A stretch of 64,000 nucleotides of DNA, taken from the NCBI RefSeq assembly GCF_000819445.1, contig NZ_CP005286.1:930001-994000 (forward strand), given 5' to 3'. Shown in pieces: positions 48,145 to 57,148 of this stretch. The stretch comes from Corynebacterium humireducens NBRC 106098 = DSM 45392 (GTDB lineage: Bacteria > Actinomycetota > Actinomycetes > Mycobacteriales > Mycobacteriaceae). The translations under genes and the position numbers were made by a program. Under the pieces are notes generated by a model. The model was not told where the DNA came from, made no database searches, and was given only the letters and a program-made list of their open reading frames with translations. The number at the start of each line of letters is the position of its first letter. The stretch's first letter is position 1.

Positions 48145-50058
48145 GTGTCCCATCCTGAGTTCCGCAACGTCGCCATCGTCGCCCACGTCGACCATGGCAA
48201 GACCACCCTCGTCAACTCCATGCTGGAGCAGTCCGGAGTGTTCGACGACCACGGTGGCGTCACCGACCGCGTGATGGACTCCGGCGACCTCGAGCGCGAG
48301 AAGGGCATCACCATCCTGGCCAAGAACACCGCCGTGCGCCGCAAGGGTGCCGGCAAGGACGGCCGTGACCTCATCGTCAACGTCATCGACACCCCGGGTC
48401 ACGCCGACTTCGGTGGCGAGGTCGAGCGTGCCCTGTCCATGGTCGACGGTGTCGTCCTGCTCGTCGACGCCGCCGAGGGCCCGCTCCCGCAGACCCGCTT
48501 CGTCCTCGGCAAGGCCCTGGCCGCCAAGATGCCCGTGATCATCCTGGTCAACAAGACCGACCGCCCGGACGCCCGCATCGACGAGGTCGTCGAGCAGGCA
48601 CAGGACCTCCTCCTCGAGCTCGCCTCCACGCTGGAGGACCCGGAGGCCGCCGAGGCCGCCGAGCAGCTGCTCGACCTGCCGGTCCTCTACGCCTCCGGCC
48701 GCCACGGCAAGGCCTCCACCGAGAACCCGGGCAACGGCAACCCGCCGGAGGCCGAGGACCTGCAGGCCCTCTTCGACGTCATCTACGAGGTCCTGCCGGA
48801 GCCCTCCGCCGAGATCGACGCCCCGCTGCAGGCGCACGTGACCAACCTGGACTCCTCCTCCTTCCTGGGCCGCATCGGCCTGGTCCGCATCCACGCGGGC
48901 ACCCTGCAGAAGGGCCAGCAGGTCGCCTGGATCCACTACGACGACGAGGGCAACCCGCACACCAAGACCGTGCGCATCGCCGAGCTGCTGCGCACCGTCG
49001 GCACCGAGCGTGTCCCCGCGGAGGGCGAGGTCGTCGCCGGTGACATCGCCGCCATCTCCGGCATCGACGAGATCATGATCGGTGACACCCTGGCCGACCC
49101 GGAGAACCCGGTCGCGCTGCCGCGCATCACCGTCGACGAGCCCGCCATCTCCATGACCATCGGCGTGAACACCTCCCCGATGGCCGGCCGCGGCGGCGGC
49201 GACAAGCTCACCGCCCGCATGGTCAAGGCCCGCCTGGACCAGGAGCTCATCGGCAACGTGTCCCTGCGCGTCCTGCCGACCGAGCGTCCCGACGCCTGGG
49301 AGGTCCAGGGCCGCGGCGAGATGGCCCTGTCCGTCCTCGTCGAGACGATGCGTCGCGAGGGCTTCGAGCTGACCGTCGGCAAGCCGCAGGTGGTCACCCA
49401 GGTCATCGACGGCGTCGTCCACGAGCCCTACGAGCGCATGGTCATCGACGTCCCCTCCGAGCACCAGGGTGCCGTCACCCAGCTCATGGCCGCCCGCAAG
49501 GGCCAGATGGTGTCCATGGACACCGGCTCCGGCGACTGGGTCCGCATCGAGTTCGACGTCCCGGCCCGTGGCCTCATCGGCTTCCGCACCACCTTCATGA
49601 CCGAGACCCGCGGCACCGGCATCGCCAACTCCTACGCCATCGAGCAGCGCCCGTGGGCCGGCGAGATCAAGGACCGCGCGACCGGCTCCCTGGTCGCCGA
49701 CCGCTCCGGCCAGATCACCGCCTACGCCCTGCAGCAGCTGGCGGACCGCGGCAACTTCTTCGTCGAGCCTGGCACCGACGCCTACGAGGGCATGGTCGTC
49801 GGCGCGAACAACCGCGACGAGGACATGGACATCAACATCACCCGTGAGAAGAAGCTGACGAACATGCGTGCCGCCTCCGCGGACACCACCGTCACCCTCG
49901 CCAAGGCGCACGTCCTCTCCCTCGACGAGGCCATGGAGTTCTGTGGCCAGGACGAGTGCGTCGAGGTCACCCCGGAGATCCTCCGGGTGCGCAAGGTCAT
50001 CCTCAACGCCACCGAGCGTGCCCGCGCCCGCTCCCGTGAGAAGGCCCTCAACAAGTAG
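48145..50058 (+). CDS. typA: Ribosome-associated GTPase TypA/BipA
   Basis: The 637-residue protein is a complete TypA. It has the GTPase domain with AHVDHGKTT (P loop), REKGITILAKN (switch I), DTPGHADFG (switch II) and NKTDRPDAR, then elongation-factor-like domains and the TypA-specific C terminus (LTNMRAASADTTVTLAKAHV). It assists 50S assembly and stress or low-temperature growth. GTG 48145 with AGGAG about 10 bases upstream fits the conserved start VSHPEFRNVAIVAHVDHGKT. A TATCGT box (48059-48064) suggests a leader of about 74 bases. Codons look optimised for high expression. Its terminator lies inside the next gene. Confidence 0.97.
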   Translation: MSHPEFRNVAIVAHVDHGKTTLVNSMLEQSGVFDDHGGVTDRVMDSGDLEREKGITILAKNTAVRRKGAGKDGRDLIVNVIDTPGHADFGGEVERALSMVDGVVLLVDAAEGPLPQTRFVLGKALAAKMPVIILVNKTDRPDARIDEVVEQAQDLLLELASTLEDPEAAEAAEQLLDLPVLYASGRHGKASTENPGNGNPPEAEDLQALFDVIYEVLPEPSAEIDAPLQAHVTNLDSSSFLGRIGLVRIHAGTLQKGQQVAWIHYDDEGNPHTKTVRIAELLRTVGTERVPAEGEVVAGDIAAISGIDEIMIGDTLADPENPVALPRITVDEPAISMTIGVNTSPMAGRGGGDKLTARMVKARLDQELIGNVSLRVLPTERPDAWEVQGRGEMALSVLVETMRREGFELTVGKPQVVTQVIDGVVHEPYERMVIDVPSEHQGAVTQLMAARKGQMVSMDTGSGDWVRIEFDVPARGLIGFRTTFMTETRGTGIANSYAIEQRPWAGEIKDRATGSLVADRSGQITAYALQQLADRGNFFVEPGTDAYEGMVVGANNRDEDMDINITREKKLTNMRAASADTTVTLAKAHVLSLDEAMEFCGQDECVEVTPEILRVRKVILNATERARARSREKALNK

Positions 50059-50059
50059 G

Positions 50060-51250
50060 GTGGCCTCTCCCGCCAGTCACCGCAGCCCCGTTGGTGTCGC
50101 ACTGCTCTTCGCGACCAACGGGGCTGTGTTTTCGTCCGTCCTGCCCTGGTACCCCACCCTCAAGGACCAGTGGGGCCTCGGGGACCTGACCTTCGGCACG
50201 ATCGTCGCGGCCTTCGCCGCCGGCTCACTGCTGTCGACGGTCCTGCCCTCCCTGGCGGTCAACCGCTACGGTCCGCGGCGTGTCGTCTGGTGGGGCACCG
50301 TCGCCGTCGCGCTGCTCGTCGCCGCCGTCGGCTGGTCCTCCTCGGGGCTCATGCTCGCGGCGCTGCTGCTGGGCATCGGGCTTCTCGACGCCATCGTCGA
50401 CGTCTCCCAGAACGTCGCCGGGGTGCGCGTCGAGGCCCGCCTCGGGCGCTCCATCCTCTCGTCGATGCACGCCTGCTGGTCGCTCGGCGCGGTGGCCGGC
50501 GGGGTCGGCGGCACCTACGCGGCGAGCACGGGCACGGACATCCGCCTCCACCTCGCCATCGTCGCCGCCGCCGTCATCGCGGTGGTCACCCTCGGTGAGT
50601 GGCTGACGGGGCCGCTGCCGCCGGACCCGGCGGAGACGACGGAGGGGGACCACGGGGGCGTCGGCACGCGGGGGAGCATCCTGCGGCTCATGTGGATCAC
50701 CCTGCCCGTGGCCCTGGTGGCCACGTCGGGCACAAGCATCGAGGACATCGCCAACAACTGGGCCGGGCTGGCCTCCGTCGAGCTCGCGGGGGTGGCGCTC
50801 GGGCAGGCCGGCGTGGCCTTCACCGTCGTGCTCGCCGCGCAGACCGTCGGGCGTTTCACCGGCGACCGCCTCATCGACCACTTCGGGCGCGTCGCCGTTG
50901 CGCGGACCGGTGGCGTGCTCATCGCGCTCGGTGGCGTCCTCGTCGTCGCCGCGGCCACCCCGTGGCTGCTCTACCTCGGCTTCGCCCTGGCCGGTTTCGG
51001 CTGCGCGACCCTCGTGCCCAGCGCCTTCGCGGCGGCCGCGACCCTGCCCGGCGTCAGCGAGGGCGCGGGCGTCACGGCCGTGAGCTGGCTGATGCGCATC
51101 GGTTTCCTCGCCACCAGCCCGGTCCTCGGCGCGCTCTCCGACGCGACGGATCTGCGCTGGGCGCTGCTGCTGCTCGTGGTGGCCGGAGCGGTGGTCGTCG
51201 TGCTCGCCCCGGCGCTGCGGGACCAGCCCCGCAGCGGGGCTGGTACATAA
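50060..51250 (+). CDS. MFS transporter
   Basis: The 396-residue protein has 12 predicted helices of the small YbjJ-like MFS group (FATNGAVFSSVLPWYPTLKD, WGLGDLTFGTIVAAFAAGSL, then the loop LAVNRYGPRRVVWWG). GTG 50060 starts one base after the typA stop, without a ribosome binding site, which points to coupled translation. The terminator hairpin of typA (50083-50126) lies within codons 8-23, so expression should be only a fraction of typA. Substrate unknown. Confidence 0.8.
   Translation: MASPASHRSPVGVALLFATNGAVFSSVLPWYPTLKDQWGLGDLTFGTIVAAFAAGSLLSTVLPSLAVNRYGPRRVVWWGTVAVALLVAAVGWSSSGLMLAALLLGIGLLDAIVDVSQNVAGVRVEARLGRSILSSMHACWSLGAVAGGVGGTYAASTGTDIRLHLAIVAAAVIAVVTLGEWLTGPLPPDPAETTEGDHGGVGTRGSILRLMWITLPVALVATSGTSIEDIANNWAGLASVELAGVALGQAGVAFTVVLAAQTVGRFTGDRLIDHFGRVAVARTGGVLIALGGVLVVAAATPWLLYLGFALAGFGCATLVPSAFAAAATLPGVSEGAGVTAVSWLMRIGFLATSPVLGALSDATDLRWALLLLVVAGAVVVVLAPALRDQPRSGAGT
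50083..50126 (+). terminator. typA terminator embedded in the following coding sequence
   Basis: CAGCCCCGTTGGT and ACCAACGGGGCTG form a perfect 13-bp stem with an 18-base loop, followed by TGTTTTC. This is a classical rho-independent terminator, yet it lies 25 bp inside the MFS gene. Confidence 0.75.
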
Positions 51251-51258
51251 TCATCAGT

Positions 51259-52869
51259 GTGAAAGCCCGCCTGTTACCCGCCCTCCTGCTGACGCTCGCC
51301 GTCTCCCTCACCGCCTGCGCCGCCAACCCCGGGCCGCCGCCGGTCGAGGACCCGGAGCCGGTGACCAGCACCTCGGCGGTGGAACCCACGCAGACCACCA
51401 CGCCCGTCTCGCGGGCGGACAAGGTCATCACCGTCGGCGTCGACCCGCTGCCCGCCGGGTTCCACCCGCACCTGCTGGCCCACGAGTCGCACCTGACCCG
51501 TTCGCTGGCGCAGCTGGTGCTCCCCAGCGCCTTCCACGGTGGGGCGATGAACGCGGACCTGCTGGAGTCGGCGTCGCAGGTGGAGCCGGTCCCCGGGGTG
51601 GCGCAGACCATCAGCTACGTCATCTCCCCGGCGGCCCAGTGGTCGGACGGCACGCCCATCACGGGCGCGGACTTCCGGTACCTGTGGCAGGGGATGACGA
51701 ACACGCCGGGTGTGAGCAACCCCGCCGGCTACCAGGCGATCAGTGAGATCCGCACGAGCGCCGACGGCCGCACCGTCGACGTCGACCTGCACACCTTCGT
51801 CTCCGACTGGCGTTCCCTCTTCAACCACCTCGTTCCCAGCCACCTGCTGCAGAACGACGTCTCCCGCTTCGCGACGGCCCTGTCCGACGGCATCCCCGCC
51901 TCCGGCGGCCGCTACATGGTGCGGGCCGTCGACCGTGCGCGCGGCATCGTCACCCTCCACCGCAACGACCGTTTCTGGGGTGCGGACCCGGCGGAGACCG
52001 ACCGCGTCATCTTCCGCGAGGTCCGCGGCGTCACCCAGGGCGTCGAGCAGCTGCGCTCCGGGCAGATCGACTTCCTCGACACCATCCCCACCGAGACCTC
52101 CGTCGACTCCTACCGGCTCATGCGTGACACCCAGGTGCGCCTCGTCGACCAGCCCCGCGAGCTGACCCTCACCCTGTCGACGACGTCCGCGCTGCTGGCG
52201 GAGCAGCCGGTGCGCGCCGAACTGCACTCGCTTCTCGACGTCCCTCTCATCGCCCGCCTCGCCGCCGGACGGTCCGCCGAACTGCCCGTCCCGGGGCATC
52301 TCGACGCCCGCGGCCTCGACGAGGGGGCGCCCGCGCTCCTGCCGGGCCTGACGGGGGAGGAGGGCCGCCCGCTGCGCATCGGCGTCGACCCGACCGACGA
52401 CTCCGCCCTGTCGGCCGCCCGCACCATCGTGGACCTGCTCTCCCACTTCGAGGTCCGCGCCGAGATGGTCACCGCCGACCTGCGGGCCCTCACCGCCGAG
52501 CACCTGCCGGCCGGGGACGACGGTGGAGTGGACGCCGTCATCGCGTGGCAGCACACCGGCGGCGCCTCCCTCGGGCTGGCAGGCCGCTGGCTGTGCCCGC
52601 CCGCCCCCGACAGCCCGCGCGCGGGCAACCTGTCCGGCTACTGCGCGGAGGACACCCAGACGATGGCGGAGGCCCTCATCACCGGTGAGGCCACCGTCGC
52701 GGAGGGGGAGGCGTTCTTCGCGGCGGTCAACGACCGGGAACACGTCGTCGTCCCGCTGCTGGGGGAACGTCGGGTGCTGGTCCTGGGCGCGGGTATCGTT
52801 GGTCCGGACCCGGATCTTGAGAACTGGACCGCCGGCATTTCGACGGTCGCGAGCTGGAGGAAGCAATGA
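51259..52869 (+). CDS. lpqW: LpqW-like lipoprotein of the solute-binding family 5 fold
   Basis: The 536-residue product has a lipoprotein signal (VKARLLPALLLTLAVSLTAC) and a family-5 solute-binding fold that looks degenerate in its ligand pocket (GVDPLPAGFHPHLLAHESHL, AQWSDGTPITGADFRYLWQG, SGGRYMVRAVDRARGIVTLH). In mycobacteria LpqW lies next to typA and controls flux between phosphatidylinositol mannosides and lipoarabinomannan. The same position here supports the call. GTG 51259 is chosen because the signal peptide starts there; CATAAT lies 7 bases upstream. Its stop overlaps mshB by 4 bp. Confidence 0.85.
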   Translation: MKARLLPALLLTLAVSLTACAANPGPPPVEDPEPVTSTSAVEPTQTTTPVSRADKVITVGVDPLPAGFHPHLLAHESHLTRSLAQLVLPSAFHGGAMNADLLESASQVEPVPGVAQTISYVISPAAQWSDGTPITGADFRYLWQGMTNTPGVSNPAGYQAISEIRTSADGRTVDVDLHTFVSDWRSLFNHLVPSHLLQNDVSRFATALSDGIPASGGRYMVRAVDRARGIVTLHRNDRFWGADPAETDRVIFREVRGVTQGVEQLRSGQIDFLDTIPTETSVDSYRLMRDTQVRLVDQPRELTLTLSTTSALLAEQPVRAELHSLLDVPLIARLAAGRSAELPVPGHLDARGLDEGAPALLPGLTGEEGRPLRIGVDPTDDSALSAARTIVDLLSHFEVRAEMVTADLRALTAEHLPAGDDGGVDAVIAWQHTGGASLGLAGRWLCPPAPDSPRAGNLSGYCAEDTQTMAEALITGEATVAEGEAFFAAVNDREHVVVPLLGERRVLVLGAGIVGPDPDLENWTAGISTVASWRKQ

Positions 52870-53777
52870 CGACCCGTGATCTGGTCGGCTACCGCGTGGT
52901 GGCCGTCCATGCACACCCCGACGACGAGGCCATCACCACCGGTGGCTCCCTCTTCGACCTGGCGCGCCGGGGTGCCGACGTCCTCGTCGTCACCTGCACC
53001 CTCGGTGAGGAGGGCGAGGTCATCGGCGCCCCGTTCGCGCACCTGACCAACGACCACGCCGACCAGCTCGGCGGCTTCCGCATCGGGGAACTCACCCGGG
53101 CCCTGGAGATCCTCGGGGTGCGCGGCCGCTTCCTCGGCGGGGCGGGCCGGTTCCGTGACTCCGGCATGGCCGGCAGCCCGGCGCACGAGAACCCCCGGGC
53201 CTTCGTCAACTCCGGCGACGAGGCCGTCGAGCTGCTCACCCGCATCCTCGAGGCGGAGCGCCCCCACCTGCTCATCACCTACGGGCCCGACGGCGGCTAC
53301 GGCCACCCCGACCACATTCGGGCCCACGAGATCACCCACGCCGCCGCCGGGCGCGTCACCGTCCCCCGCATCCTGTGGACCGTGAGCTCCCTGCCGGAGA
53401 CCCGGGAGGGCGTCGACCGGATCACGCAGGTCCCGGAGGGCTGGACTCTGCCGCCGCAGGAGTACCTGGAGAACGCGGGCGTCGAGAAGCACGACCTCGT
53501 GGTCACCCTCGACGACGCCGCCCTGGCCGCCAAGCGGGAGGCCATGCGCGCGCACGCGACGCAGATCTGGTTCGCGGACGGGTCCGTGTCCGCCACCAAC
53601 CCGCGCGCCGCGTGGGGGCAGGGCGCGCACCCCGTGTGGGCGCTGTCCAACCTGTACGCCCAGCCGCTGCTGGGCCGCGAGCACTACCAGCTCGGCGCCG
53701 GCAGCCTCCCGGAGGCGGACCTGCTCGGCGGACCCGGACTGCTCGACGGTCTCGCCCGAGACGGAGAGCCCGCATGA
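52866..53777 (+). CDS. mshB: N-acetyl-1-D-myo-inositol-2-amino-2-deoxy-alpha-D-glucopyranoside deacetylase MshB
   Basis: The 303-residue zinc enzyme removes acetate from GlcNAc-inositol, the second committed stage of mycothiol synthesis. Motifs: AVHAHPDDEAITTGG with the catalytic Asp, GEEGEVIGAPFAHLTNDHAD, and the third zinc ligand in GYGHPDHIRAHEI. Length and motifs match mycobacterial MshB. It starts inside the lpqW stop (ATGA) and its own stop overlaps the membrane protein gene in the same way. Confidence 0.95.
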   Translation: MTTRDLVGYRVVAVHAHPDDEAITTGGSLFDLARRGADVLVVTCTLGEEGEVIGAPFAHLTNDHADQLGGFRIGELTRALEILGVRGRFLGGAGRFRDSGMAGSPAHENPRAFVNSGDEAVELLTRILEAERPHLLITYGPDGGYGHPDHIRAHEITHAAAGRVTVPRILWTVSSLPETREGVDRITQVPEGWTLPPQEYLENAGVEKHDLVVTLDDAALAAKREAMRAHATQIWFADGSVSATNPRAAWGQGAHPVWALSNLYAQPLLGREHYQLGAGSLPEADLLGGPGLLDGLARDGEPA

Positions 53778-54172
53778 GCACGCAGCAGGGGTTCGTGCGC
53801 ACCGACTTCAGCCGCGGCGAGGCCGTCGGCGGGTTGATCTGGCTGTCGGTGGCGGCGCTCATCTCGGTGCTTCTCGAGGTCGTCTACCTGGGCACCTGGG
53901 TGACGCTGCCCGGCGGCGCCCGTCTGGCCGTGCCGTACACCATCGTGCTGGCGTTCCTGTTCAACATGGTGCTCACCCGCACCGCCCGGCTGTGGAGCCC
54001 CCAGCAGATCGTCGCCGCGATCCCCCTGTACGTGTGGCTGGCCGGATACCTCGCCCTGATGATGGGGGTCGTGGTGACGGGGGACCAGCTCATCGGCAGT
54101 AATATTCGGAGTGTTCTGCTTCTTTTCGCAGGTCTGGCCGGAGGCGTCTGGCCGCTCGTGCGGGGGAAGTGA
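53774..54172 (+). CDS. Conserved four-helix membrane protein downstream of mshB
   Basis: The 132-residue protein has four predicted transmembrane helices (VGGLIWLSVAALISVLLEVV; YTIVLAFLFNMVLTRTARLW; IPLYVWLAGYLALMMGVVVT; VLLLFAGLAGGVWPLVRGK). The equivalent gene also follows mshB in mycobacteria (the Rv1171 position), where its role is unknown. It is translationally coupled to mshB by a 4-bp overlap, which suggests a linked function or simply shared dosage. Confidence 0.8.
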   Translation: MSTQQGFVRTDFSRGEAVGGLIWLSVAALISVLLEVVYLGTWVTLPGGARLAVPYTIVLAFLFNMVLTRTARLWSPQQIVAAIPLYVWLAGYLALMMGVVVTGDQLIGSNIRSVLLLFAGLAGGVWPLVRGK

Positions 54173-54228
54173 CATACTAGGTTGCATTATCTGCTGATTT
54201 CCAGGTTCTAAAGGAGTGCCCGACACCC

Positions 54229-54552
54229 ATGACCTACATCATTGCCCAGCCCTGCGTGGACGTTCTCGACCGCTCCTGCGTCGAGGAGTGCCCGGTCGAC
54301 TGCATCTACGAGGGCAAGCGGATGCTGTACATCCACCCCGACGAGTGCGTCGACTGCGGTGCCTGCGAGCCGGCCTGCCCGGTCGAGGCCATCTTCTACG
54401 AGGACGACGTCCCGGAGGAGTGGGACGACTACTACAACGCCAACGTCGCCTTTTTCGATGACCTGGGCTCCCCCGGCGGTGCCGCCAAGACCGGCCCCGT
54501 CGACAAGGACCACCCCTTCGTCGCCGCCCTGCCGCCGCAGAACCAGGAGTAG
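54229..54552 (+). CDS. fdxC: 7Fe-8S ferredoxin FdxC
   Basis: The 107-residue ferredoxin has a [3Fe-4S] site (C8, C16 and C20 pattern in [18 protein letters not shown]) and a complete [4Fe-4S] motif [12 protein letters not shown], followed by the long acidic C-terminal tail usual in mycobacterial-type ferredoxins. It passes electrons to cytochromes P450 and other oxidoreductases. AAAGGAG 11 bases before ATG 54229 is the ribosome binding site. dapC begins 3 bp after the stop, so the two form an operon, as in related genera. Confidence 0.93.
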   Translation: MTYIIAQPCVDVLDRSCVEECPVDCIYEGKRMLYIHPDECVDCGACEPACPVEAIFYEDDVPEEWDDYYNANVAFFDDLGSPGGAAKTGPVDKDHPFVAALPPQNQE

Positions 54553-54555
54553 CCG

Positions 54556-55668
54556 GTGGCCCGCTCGTCCCTGGGCGCCCGTCTGCCCGACTTCCCCTGG
54601 GACACCCTCGACGCCGCGAAGGCGACCGCCGAGGCGCACCCGGACGGGATCGTGAACCTGTCCGTCGGCACCCCCGTCGACCCGGTCGCGCCGGGCATCC
54701 AGCTGGCCCTCGCGGCGGCCGCCGCGGAACCCGGCTACCCGCAGACCGCGGGCACCCCGGAGCTGCGGGAGGCGATCGCGGCCTCGCTGGAGCGCCGCCA
54801 CAACATGAGGGGCCTGACCCGCGACGCCGTGCTGCCGGTCGTGGGCACCAAGGAGGCCATCGCGCTGCTGCCCACGCTGCTGGGCATCCGTGAGGGCTTC
54901 GTGGTCATCCCCGAGGTCGCGTACCCCACCTACGAGGTGGCGGCGCTGCTGGCCTCCAACCGGGTGCTGCGCGCCGACTCTCTGCTGCGGATCGGCCCGG
55001 AGAAGCCCGACCTGCTGTTCCTCAACTCGCCGTCCAACCCGACGGGCAAGGTCCTCGGCGTCGAGCACCTGCGCAAGGTCGTCGGCTGGGCACGGGAGCG
55101 CGGCGTCATCGTCGCCTCCGACGAGTGCTACATCGGACTCGGCTGGGACGACGAGAAGGAGCCCGTCTCCATCCTCGACCCGCGTGTCTGCGACGGCGAC
55201 CACACCGGCCTCATCGCCATCCACTCGCTGTCGAAGAGCTCCAACCTGGCGTCCTACCGCGCCGGTTTCCTCGCCGGTGACCGCGCGCTCATCTCCGAGC
55301 TCCTCGAGGTGCGCAAGCACCTCGGCCTCATGGTGCCCGGCCCGGTCCAGGAGGCCATGCTCGTCGCCCTCGCGGACGACGACCAGGAGGCCGGTCAGCG
55401 TGTCCTCTACGGTCGCCGTCGCGCGGTGCTCATGCGGGCGCTTCTCGACGCCGGGTTCACCGTCGACGACTCCGAGGCCGGCCTCTACCTGTGGGCCACC
55501 CGCGGCGAGCACTGTCGCGACACCGTCGACTGGCTGGCGGAGCGGGGCATCCTCGTCGCCCCCGGCGACTTCTACGGCCCCCGCGGCGAGCAGTACGTCC
55601 GCGTGGCGCTGACCGGCACGGACGAGCGCATCGCCGCCGCCGCGGCCCGCCTCACCACCGGTGTGTAG
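54556..55668 (+). CDS. dapC: Succinyldiaminopimelate aminotransferase DapC
   Basis: The 370-residue PLP enzyme (aminotransferase class I) has VVGTKEAIALLPTLLG, FLNSPSNPTGKVLG, the aspartate segment VASDECYIGLGWD and the PLP lysine in SLSKSSNLASYRAGF. It converts N-succinyl-2-amino-6-ketopimelate to N-succinyl-LL-diaminopimelate on the way to lysine and peptidoglycan. Start is GTG 54556, 3 bp after fdxC. The position between fdxC and the dapD/dapE block is the known actinobacterial order. Confidence 0.95.
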   Translation: MARSSLGARLPDFPWDTLDAAKATAEAHPDGIVNLSVGTPVDPVAPGIQLALAAAAAEPGYPQTAGTPELREAIAASLERRHNMRGLTRDAVLPVVGTKEAIALLPTLLGIREGFVVIPEVAYPTYEVAALLASNRVLRADSLLRIGPEKPDLLFLNSPSNPTGKVLGVEHLRKVVGWARERGVIVASDECYIGLGWDDEKEPVSILDPRVCDGDHTGLIAIHSLSKSSNLASYRAGFLAGDRALISELLEVRKHLGLMVPGPVQEAMLVALADDDQEAGQRVLYGRRRAVLMRALLDAGFTVDDSEAGLYLWATRGEHCRDTVDWLAERGILVAPGDFYGPRGEQYVRVALTGTDERIAAAAARLTTGV

Positions 55669-56500
55669 CGCCCCGGTCCCCGCGCGGGAGGGCATCTCCC
55701 CGCAGCGGGTCGTGCTGCGCGACGTCGTCCCCGCGGACCGGGAGTACTGGGCCGGTGCCGCCGGCGACGCCCCCTTCCCCTTCGGCACGCCCCTGGTGGC
55801 GGGGGCGACGCTGGACCGCCCACAGCCCGCGTGGTTCCACCCTGACGTCCCGCCCGAGCCGGAGATCCCCTTCCGGCACACCGTGCTCTTCGCGGACGAG
55901 GACCTCATCGTGGTGGACAAGCCGGGCTTCGTGCCGTCGACGAGCAACGGACGCATCGTCCGCGAGACGGTGCAGACCCGCCTCCGCGTCGAGTTCGGTG
56001 AGGACGAGATCGTGCCCCTGCACCGCCTCGACCGGCTGACCTCCGGGGTGCTCGTGTGCTCGCGGCGCGCCGCGACGCGGGGCTCCTACCAGCGGCTGTT
56101 CCAGGAACGGGCCGTCGAGAAGCTCTACGTGGCGCGCGTGGACGGGCCTGTGACCGTGGGGCCGGAGTGGGAGCCCGTGGCACTGCCGATGCGCAAGGAA
56201 CGGGGCGCCCGGCAGGTGACGGTGGGGGAGGGCGGCACGGAGACGCTGACGTGGCTGCGCGCGGTGGGGCCCGACACCGTGGAGGTGCGGCCCGTCACCG
56301 GGCACACGCACCAGATCCGCGTCGTGCTCAACCACCTGGGCATGCCGATCATGGGCGACGACACCTACCCCGTGGACCGGGGGCTCGCACTCTACGACTA
56401 CAGCTCGCCGCTGGCGCTGCGGGCCGTGGCGGTGGCCTTCGACGATCCGCACCGCGGTAGTCGCCGGGTCTTCCGCGTCGGTGGGGCAGGCGGGTTGTAG
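55661..56500 (+). CDS. RluA-family pseudouridine synthase
   Basis: The 279-residue protein has the RluA catalytic motif HRLDRLTSGVLV (catalytic Asp), the HTHQIRVVLNHLGMPIMGDD segment near the C terminus and no S4 domain. It isomerises uridine in rRNA or tRNA; the exact site cannot be told. The GTG start at 55661 overlaps the dapC stop by 8 bp, so it is translated with dapC. The C terminus carries a short GGAGGL tail whose bases also hold a TAGGCT-like promoter element for gtrA. Confidence 0.9.
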   Translation: MCSAPVPAREGISPQRVVLRDVVPADREYWAGAAGDAPFPFGTPLVAGATLDRPQPAWFHPDVPPEPEIPFRHTVLFADEDLIVVDKPGFVPSTSNGRIVRETVQTRLRVEFGEDEIVPLHRLDRLTSGVLVCSRRAATRGSYQRLFQERAVEKLYVARVDGPVTVGPEWEPVALPMRKERGARQVTVGEGGTETLTWLRAVGPDTVEVRPVTGHTHQIRVVLNHLGMPIMGDDTYPVDRGLALYDYSSPLALRAVAVAFDDPHRGSRRVFRVGGAGGL

Positions 56501-56542
56501 GCTGGAGGACTGAGCAGCACCCACCCACCAGAAAGAGGTTCC

Positions 56543-57142
56543 GTGAGTTCCCCAGGCACACGGGGCAGGTCTGACAACCGGTCCAGGGCACTGGCCCGCA
56601 TCCAGAACAACGCCCGCCAGTTCCTCATGTTCGGCCTCGTCGGTGGTTCCGGCACCATCGTGAACCTGCTGGTCAGCGTCGCGTCCAAGAAGATCGCCGG
56701 CTGGACCGCGGGCGTGTCCGAGTACGACGTGTTCCTGCCGCTGGTGGGCACGGACTTCAACATCCGCTGGTTCAACATCTTCATGACGATCGCCTTCCTC
56801 GTCGCGAACACGTGGAACTACCAGCTCAACCGCAGCTGGACCTTCCGGGGCCTGCCGCAGCGCACGTGGTGGCGCGGCTTCTTCCCGTTCCTGCTCACCG
56901 GCATCGGGGCGTTCCTGGTCAGCCAGGTCGTCGCGACGCTGCTGATGAACCCGCTGTCACCGATCGCGCTGTCCCCGGAGATCTTCGACGACTCCAGCGG
57001 CCTGCGCACCAAGTTCTACTGGGCCACCGCGATCTCCATCGTCGTGGCGATGCCCGTGAACTTCCTGGTGAACAAGCTGTGGGCGTTCCGGAAGCCGCGC
57101 CGGAAGGGCACGCGCGTGGTGCTGGACCAGCAGCCCCGGTAG
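56543..57142 (+). CDS. GtrA-family membrane protein
   Basis: The 199-residue protein has four helices and the GtrA pattern (RQFLMFGLVGGSGTIVNLLV, then AFLVANTWNYQLNRSWTF and MPVNFLVNKLWAFRKPRRKG). GtrA-like proteins flip or help transfer polyprenyl-linked sugars; in mycobacteria relatives act in arabinogalactan assembly. The GTG start follows AGAGG. Ala/Ser-rich N-terminal 20 residues are hydrophilic. It converges on dapD with a gap of 6 bp, leaving no room for separate terminators. Confidence 0.85.
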   Translation: MSSPGTRGRSDNRSRALARIQNNARQFLMFGLVGGSGTIVNLLVSVASKKIAGWTAGVSEYDVFLPLVGTDFNIRWFNIFMTIAFLVANTWNYQLNRSWTFRGLPQRTWWRGFFPFLLTGIGAFLVSQVVATLLMNPLSPIALSPEIFDDSSGLRTKFYWATAISIVVAMPVNFLVNKLWAFRKPRRKGTRVVLDQQPR

Positions 57143-57148
57143 CCTGCG

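Noticed and set aside
48064..49911. A 615-codon open frame antisense to typA
   Set aside because: Low-complexity Gly/Val/Asp/His composition and no motifs; it is a by-product of the third-position GC bias of typA.
52866..53777. The possibility that the PIG-L gene at 14416 is a second mshB
   Set aside because: It shares only the general zinc motifs. The gene at 52866 has the full MshB pattern and the conserved position next to lpqW.
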